The notes below the pieces were generated by a model, which was not told the origin of the DNA, ran no database searches, and worked only from the letters and a program-made list of their open reading frames with translations. Shown here in pieces: positions 5,765 to 7,721 of a stretch of 7,721 bases of DNA (its first letter is position 1; the number at the start of each line of letters is the position of its first letter). The translations under genes were made by a program, and so were the position numbers. This stretch comes from Bifidobacterium breve (GTDB lineage Bacteria > Actinomycetota > Actinomycetes > Mycobacteriales > Mycobacteriaceae): positions 1 to 7,721 of the forward strand of contig CAMCWJ010000133.1 of NCBI GenBank assembly GCA_945882475.1, read 5' to 3'.

Positions 5765-6814
5765 ATGGCACGACTAATCCCGGCGCTCACCGCCCTGCTG
5801 ACGACGGTGGCACTGCTGGCCGGTTGTTCGAATTCCCCCGGCGGCGGCGGCGAGAAGCGCCCCGCATCGGCCGCGGTGGTGGTGGTCTCCGGAGGCAATG
5901 CGACCAGTCCGTTCACCACACCGGATCAGGCCTGCGCAACCGGTCTGGCCGCCGGCAACACTGACACCGCGATCCGCGAGTATCTGCTGTCCAAGAAGTT
6001 CACCGTCTACACCGCACCGGCGATGGCCGGCCGCGGACAGGTGGTCGACCAGTCCGGCTTCGGCGCCTTCGGAGTGTGCCCGGTGACTCTGCCGGAGAAC
6101 ATGACGGTGAACTCCACCGGCAGCATCGACACCGCCGGCGAGCATCTGGCCCGGTTCATCAACTGGCTGAGCACCGACAAGGGCGTCACCGAGGTCGACT
6201 TCGTCGCGCACTCGATGGGCGGGCTGTACTCCCGCGCGGCGATCCGGGTGCTGGCCACCACCGGCAGCAAGGTCAAGATCCGCTCACTGACCACCATCGG
6301 CACCCCCTGGCAGGGTTCCTACCTCTCCGACTACGCCAACGACTTGATCCCGCTGACAGAGTGCATGGGTGACAAGTTCTGCGAGTCCGGGATGAAGGAG
6401 TTCAGACCCGTTGTGCTGCAGCAGATGTCGGGCTCCGGACGCGAGGTCAACAAGGCGTACCTGATGGGCAAGAACGGCTGGAACGAGTTCCAGTCCGGGG
6501 TGCTCGACAAGATCCCGGTGGTGCTGATCGCCGGCAACAGGTTCACGGTCCCCGGTCCGGCTAATCCCGGGGTGTGGCCGAACGACGGCCTGGTCGCACT
6601 CGAGAGCGCGCTGGCGAAGAACATCAGCGACCCGGTCCTGCCGCGGCGTCGGTGTTACACCTTCGACGCGACCCACAGCATCTTCGTCTCCGATGCAGCG
6701 GACCTTGACTGGAAGACCGCGCTCACCTGGGACCCACAGGTGTTCGAGGTGCTGAGCAAGGCGATCGACGACGCACCCAAGGCATTCGAGGGCGCCAACC
6801 GGGAAGGCTGCTAG
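5765..6814 (+). CDS. Secreted lipoprotein alpha/beta-hydrolase (lipase/esterase-like)
   Basis: This 349-residue protein should be exported and lipid-anchored: the signal peptide ends in the lipobox LLAG-C with Cys21 as the modified residue, followed by a Gly-rich spacer (GGGG from a GGC repeat). The hydrolase core shows a nucleophile elbow AHSMGG with Ser150, a probable acid Asp274 in PNDGLV and a probable base His304 in ATHSIF. That is a complete triad in the expected order and spacing for a triacylglycerol lipase/esterase of the alpha/beta-hydrolase fold. Six further cysteines (57, 105, 200, 206, 297, 349) suggest disulfides outside the cytosol; the last residue itself is Cys. The usual His-Gly after the first core strand is replaced by Ser-Gly (VVVVSGGN, 38-45). 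The ATG at 5765 is chosen because it gives a proper signal peptide and has an extended -10 box nearby; the frame stays open back to 5657, but that stretch lies inside trpS. The substrate is unknown. Confidence 0.85.
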   Translation: MARLIPALTALLTTVALLAGCSNSPGGGGEKRPASAAVVVVSGGNATSPFTTPDQACATGLAAGNTDTAIREYLLSKKFTVYTAPAMAGRGQVVDQSGFGAFGVCPVTLPENMTVNSTGSIDTAGEHLARFINWLSTDKGVTEVDFVAHSMGGLYSRAAIRVLATTGSKVKIRSLTTIGTPWQGSYLSDYANDLIPLTECMGDKFCESGMKEFRPVVLQQMSGSGREVNKAYLMGKNGWNEFQSGVLDKIPVVLIAGNRFTVPGPANPGVWPNDGLVALESALAKNISDPVLPRRRCYTFDATHSIFVSDAADLDWKTALTWDPQVFEVLSKAIDDAPKAFEGANREGC

Positions 6815-6820
6815 CTTCCC
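6801..6820. terminator. Candidate bidirectional stem-loop between convergent hydrolase and TetR genes
   Basis: GGGAAG (6801-6806) pairs perfectly with CTTCCC (6815-6820) across an 8-base interval; one extra C-G pair (6808/6814) forms if G6807 bulges. The hairpin spans the hydrolase stop codon and fills the whole 6-base gap before the TetR stop. It is symmetric, so it could serve both strands. No T-run follows on either side. Confidence 0.4.
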
Positions 6821-7444
6821 CTAGCTGCGAATCTGGGTCGGCGTCAGGGTCCGCATCGCAGCGTCGACGACGACATCGAGGTCCTCACCCAGTGCGCCAA
6901 CGGTCCACTCCCGGGCCATCTCAGACAGCGCTCCCACGTAGATCGCGGCCTCGACCTCACTGACAATCGGATCGGATTTGGGATCGATTCGCAGTCGGTC
7001 GGTCAAGATCAGCCTGTGCAACTGCGCCTTTGCGGCGGCGCGGCGACTGGCGAACACGGGATTGGCGCCGGCCCCGGCGAACAGGACCCTGCCCCGGCGC
7101 GGGTCGGCCGCGGTGAATTCGAGGACCACCCTGATTCCGGCCTGCAACCGGCCACGATTGGCATCTGGAAAGTCAGCCATCGCCGTGGCCAGGGACTGGC
7201 CTAACTCGGCGACGACCTCGTCGTACAACGCTCCGTAAAAAGCATTGATATCGACGAAGTTCTCGTAGAAGTAGCGCGAGTTCAACGCCGCGGTCCGGCA
7301 CACCGACCGGACCGATACCGCGGCCTCGCCGCCGTCACCGAACAACTCGAACCCCGCTCGGATAAGCAGTCTCCGCCGTTCGGCTTGTCGGTCGGACGGC
7401 GAAACCCCCGCCCAGCTGGAACCTCGCGATTCACGCAGTGTCAT
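6821..7444 (-). CDS. TetR-family transcriptional regulator
   Basis: This 207-residue protein has the usual size for a TetR repressor. Its N-terminal helix-turn-helix spans about residues 20-66: DRQAERRRLLIRAGFELFGDGG leads into VSVRSVCRTAALNSRYFYENF, where the RYFYENF segment is the typical recognition-helix end. The C-terminal part (about 70-200) is helical and variable, as expected for a ligand-binding and dimer domain, and I cannot name its ligand. The ATG at 7444 is chosen because AGGGGG lies five bases upstream; an in-frame GTG at 7471 would add nine residues but has no such site. It is convergent with the hydrolase and divergent from a gene that seems to begin at 7711, so the latter is a likely target along with itself. 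Confidence 0.88.
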   Translation of the reverse strand: MTLRESRGSSWAGVSPSDRQAERRRLLIRAGFELFGDGGEAAVSVRSVCRTAALNSRYFYENFVDINAFYGALYDEVVAELGQSLATAMADFPDANRGRLQAGIRVVLEFTAADPRRGRVLFAGAGANPVFASRRAAAKAQLHRLILTDRLRIDPKSDPIVSEVEAAIYVGALSEMAREWTVGALGEDLDVVVDAAMRTLTPTQIRS

Positions 7445-7449
7445 ACCCG

Positions 7450-7455
7450 CCCCCT
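7450..7455 (-). promoter_or_regulatory. Ribosome-binding site of the TetR gene
   Basis: On the minus strand AGGGGG is followed by CGGGT and then the ATG at 7444. The spacing of five bases is near ideal and decides the start codon against the upstream GTG at 7471. It also shows this gene has a leadered transcript, unlike several neighbours. Confidence 0.65.
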
Positions 7456-7510
7456 GGCAGTCCCCGTTCACAAAGAATTCAGTTGTTTATACCCCGACCG
7501 GCATGAGGGT

Positions 7511-7533
7511 TGCTCAAAGTGCCCGACTGAGCA
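7511..7533. promoter_or_regulatory. Inverted repeat upstream of the TetR gene, possible operator
   Basis: TGCTCA (7511-7516) and TGAGCA (7528-7533) are exact reverse complements 11 bases apart, and inside them AGT (7518-7520) and ACT (7526-7528) continue the symmetry if two A residues are skipped. It lies about 67 bases before the TetR ATG, where the regulator's own promoter is expected. TetR proteins bind palindromes of about this length, so it is a reasonable but untested operator. Confidence 0.35.
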
Positions 7534-7693
7534 CGCTACCGCCCACCAGAAGCTGAGGCCCGATGTCAGCTTATTTGCCAGGTGCAACAGATCCCCGGGT
7601 GATGTCTGGGTTCGCCCACTACAGAGCGTGGCCGGCGGAATCTAAGAGAAATGTGACGTCCCCGCCCGGCGACTATTGCCGCGGCCGACCCAG

Positions 7694-7702
7694 TGCTAAT
7701 TT
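7694..7702 (+). promoter_or_regulatory. Extended -10 promoter pointing out of the window
   Basis: TG-C-TAATTT is a TGn-extended TANNNT box. Eight bases later comes the GTG at 7711, the same spacing as at the lipoprotein hydrolase (5748-5765). A poor -35 candidate, TTGCCG, lies at 7676-7681 with a 15-base spacer. Confidence 0.45.
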
Positions 7703-7710
7703 CTGGCGAC

Positions 7711-7721
7711 GTGCGTAACCA
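7711..7721 (+). CDS. Possible start of the next gene (leaderless GTG), cut by window edge
   Basis: Only three codons are visible (GTG CGT AAC plus two bases), so nothing can be said of the product. The call rests on the extended -10 box eight bases upstream and on the divergent arrangement with the TetR gene, which commonly faces its target. It could equally be a non-start GTG downstream of a promoter whose gene begins beyond the window. Confidence 0.3.

Larger units (their letters stand above)
7445..7710. other. Non-coding intergenic region between TetR and the next gene
   Basis: About 266 bases hold no convincing gene on either strand; the short open frame reaching into it overlaps the TetR gene antisense and has no recognisable protein. 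It contains the TetR ribosome-binding site, an inverted repeat at 7511-7533, and a promoter-like element at 7694-7702. The length is generous for a pair of divergent promoters, so a small RNA or a second operator is possible, but no further structure stood out to me. Confidence 0.6.

Noticed and set aside
5841..5886. Short runs of GGC and GGT triplets at the start of the lipoprotein gene
   Set aside because: They encode the Gly spacer and a Val strand of the protein and are only about four units each, so they are not an independent repeat element.
7489..7494. GGGTAT on the minus strand upstream of TetR, resembling a SigF -10 element
   Set aside because: No GGTTT/GTTT-like -35 element is found at the right distance, so a stress-sigma promoter is not supported.

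Overview
The window reads as a piece of a mycobacterial chromosome (Mycobacterium/Mycolicibacterium type). The DNA is GC-rich with GTG and ATG starts. Several genes have a TANNNT -10 box only 6-8 bases before the start codon, the usual layout of mycobacterial leaderless or near-leaderless transcripts. From memory, the order class-III aminotransferase - dacB1 - YihY-type membrane protein - trpS matches the M. tuberculosis Rv3329/Rv3330 and Rv3335c/Rv3336c neighbourhoods, with the sugI-nagA part missing between them. Genus and gene-order statements are inference; no database search was run.

Layout. (1) 1-722 (-): the first 240 residues of an NAD(P)-dependent aldehyde dehydrogenase, cut by the window edge. 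It is divergent from (2) 810-1295 (+), an Lrp/AsnC regulator, which overlaps by ATGA with (3) 1292-2647 (+), a class-III PLP aminotransferase. (4) 2714-3940 (+): dacB1, a secreted, C-terminally anchored D-Ala-D-Ala carboxypeptidase. Its last 53 bases overlap tail-to-tail with (5) 3888-4709 (-), a YihY/BrkB-type membrane protein. That gene is coupled by an ATGA overlap to (6) 4706-5716 (-), trpS. (7) 5765-6814 (+): a lipoprotein alpha/beta-hydrolase, divergent from trpS and convergent, with a 6-base gap, on (8) 6821-7444 (-), a TetR-type regulator. The final ~270 bases are non-coding and end in what looks like a promoter and leaderless GTG start of a further + strand gene at 7711.

How the genes fit together. 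The first three genes look like one catabolic unit: the aminotransferase would convert an amine (putrescine is the natural guess) to an aminoaldehyde, the dehydrogenase would oxidise that to an amino acid such as GABA, and the Lrp protein would control both from the shared intergenic region. That region carries an imperfect palindrome at 771-799. dacB1 trims peptidoglycan stem peptides, trpS charges tRNA-Trp, and the last genes are a secreted hydrolase and a regulator of unknown targets. No CRISPR array, transposon, tRNA, rRNA or clear new multi-gene system was seen. The points worth a second look are regulatory (operator-like palindromes, leaderless starts, nested hairpins at gene ends) and the atypical oxyanion loop of the lipoprotein hydrolase.
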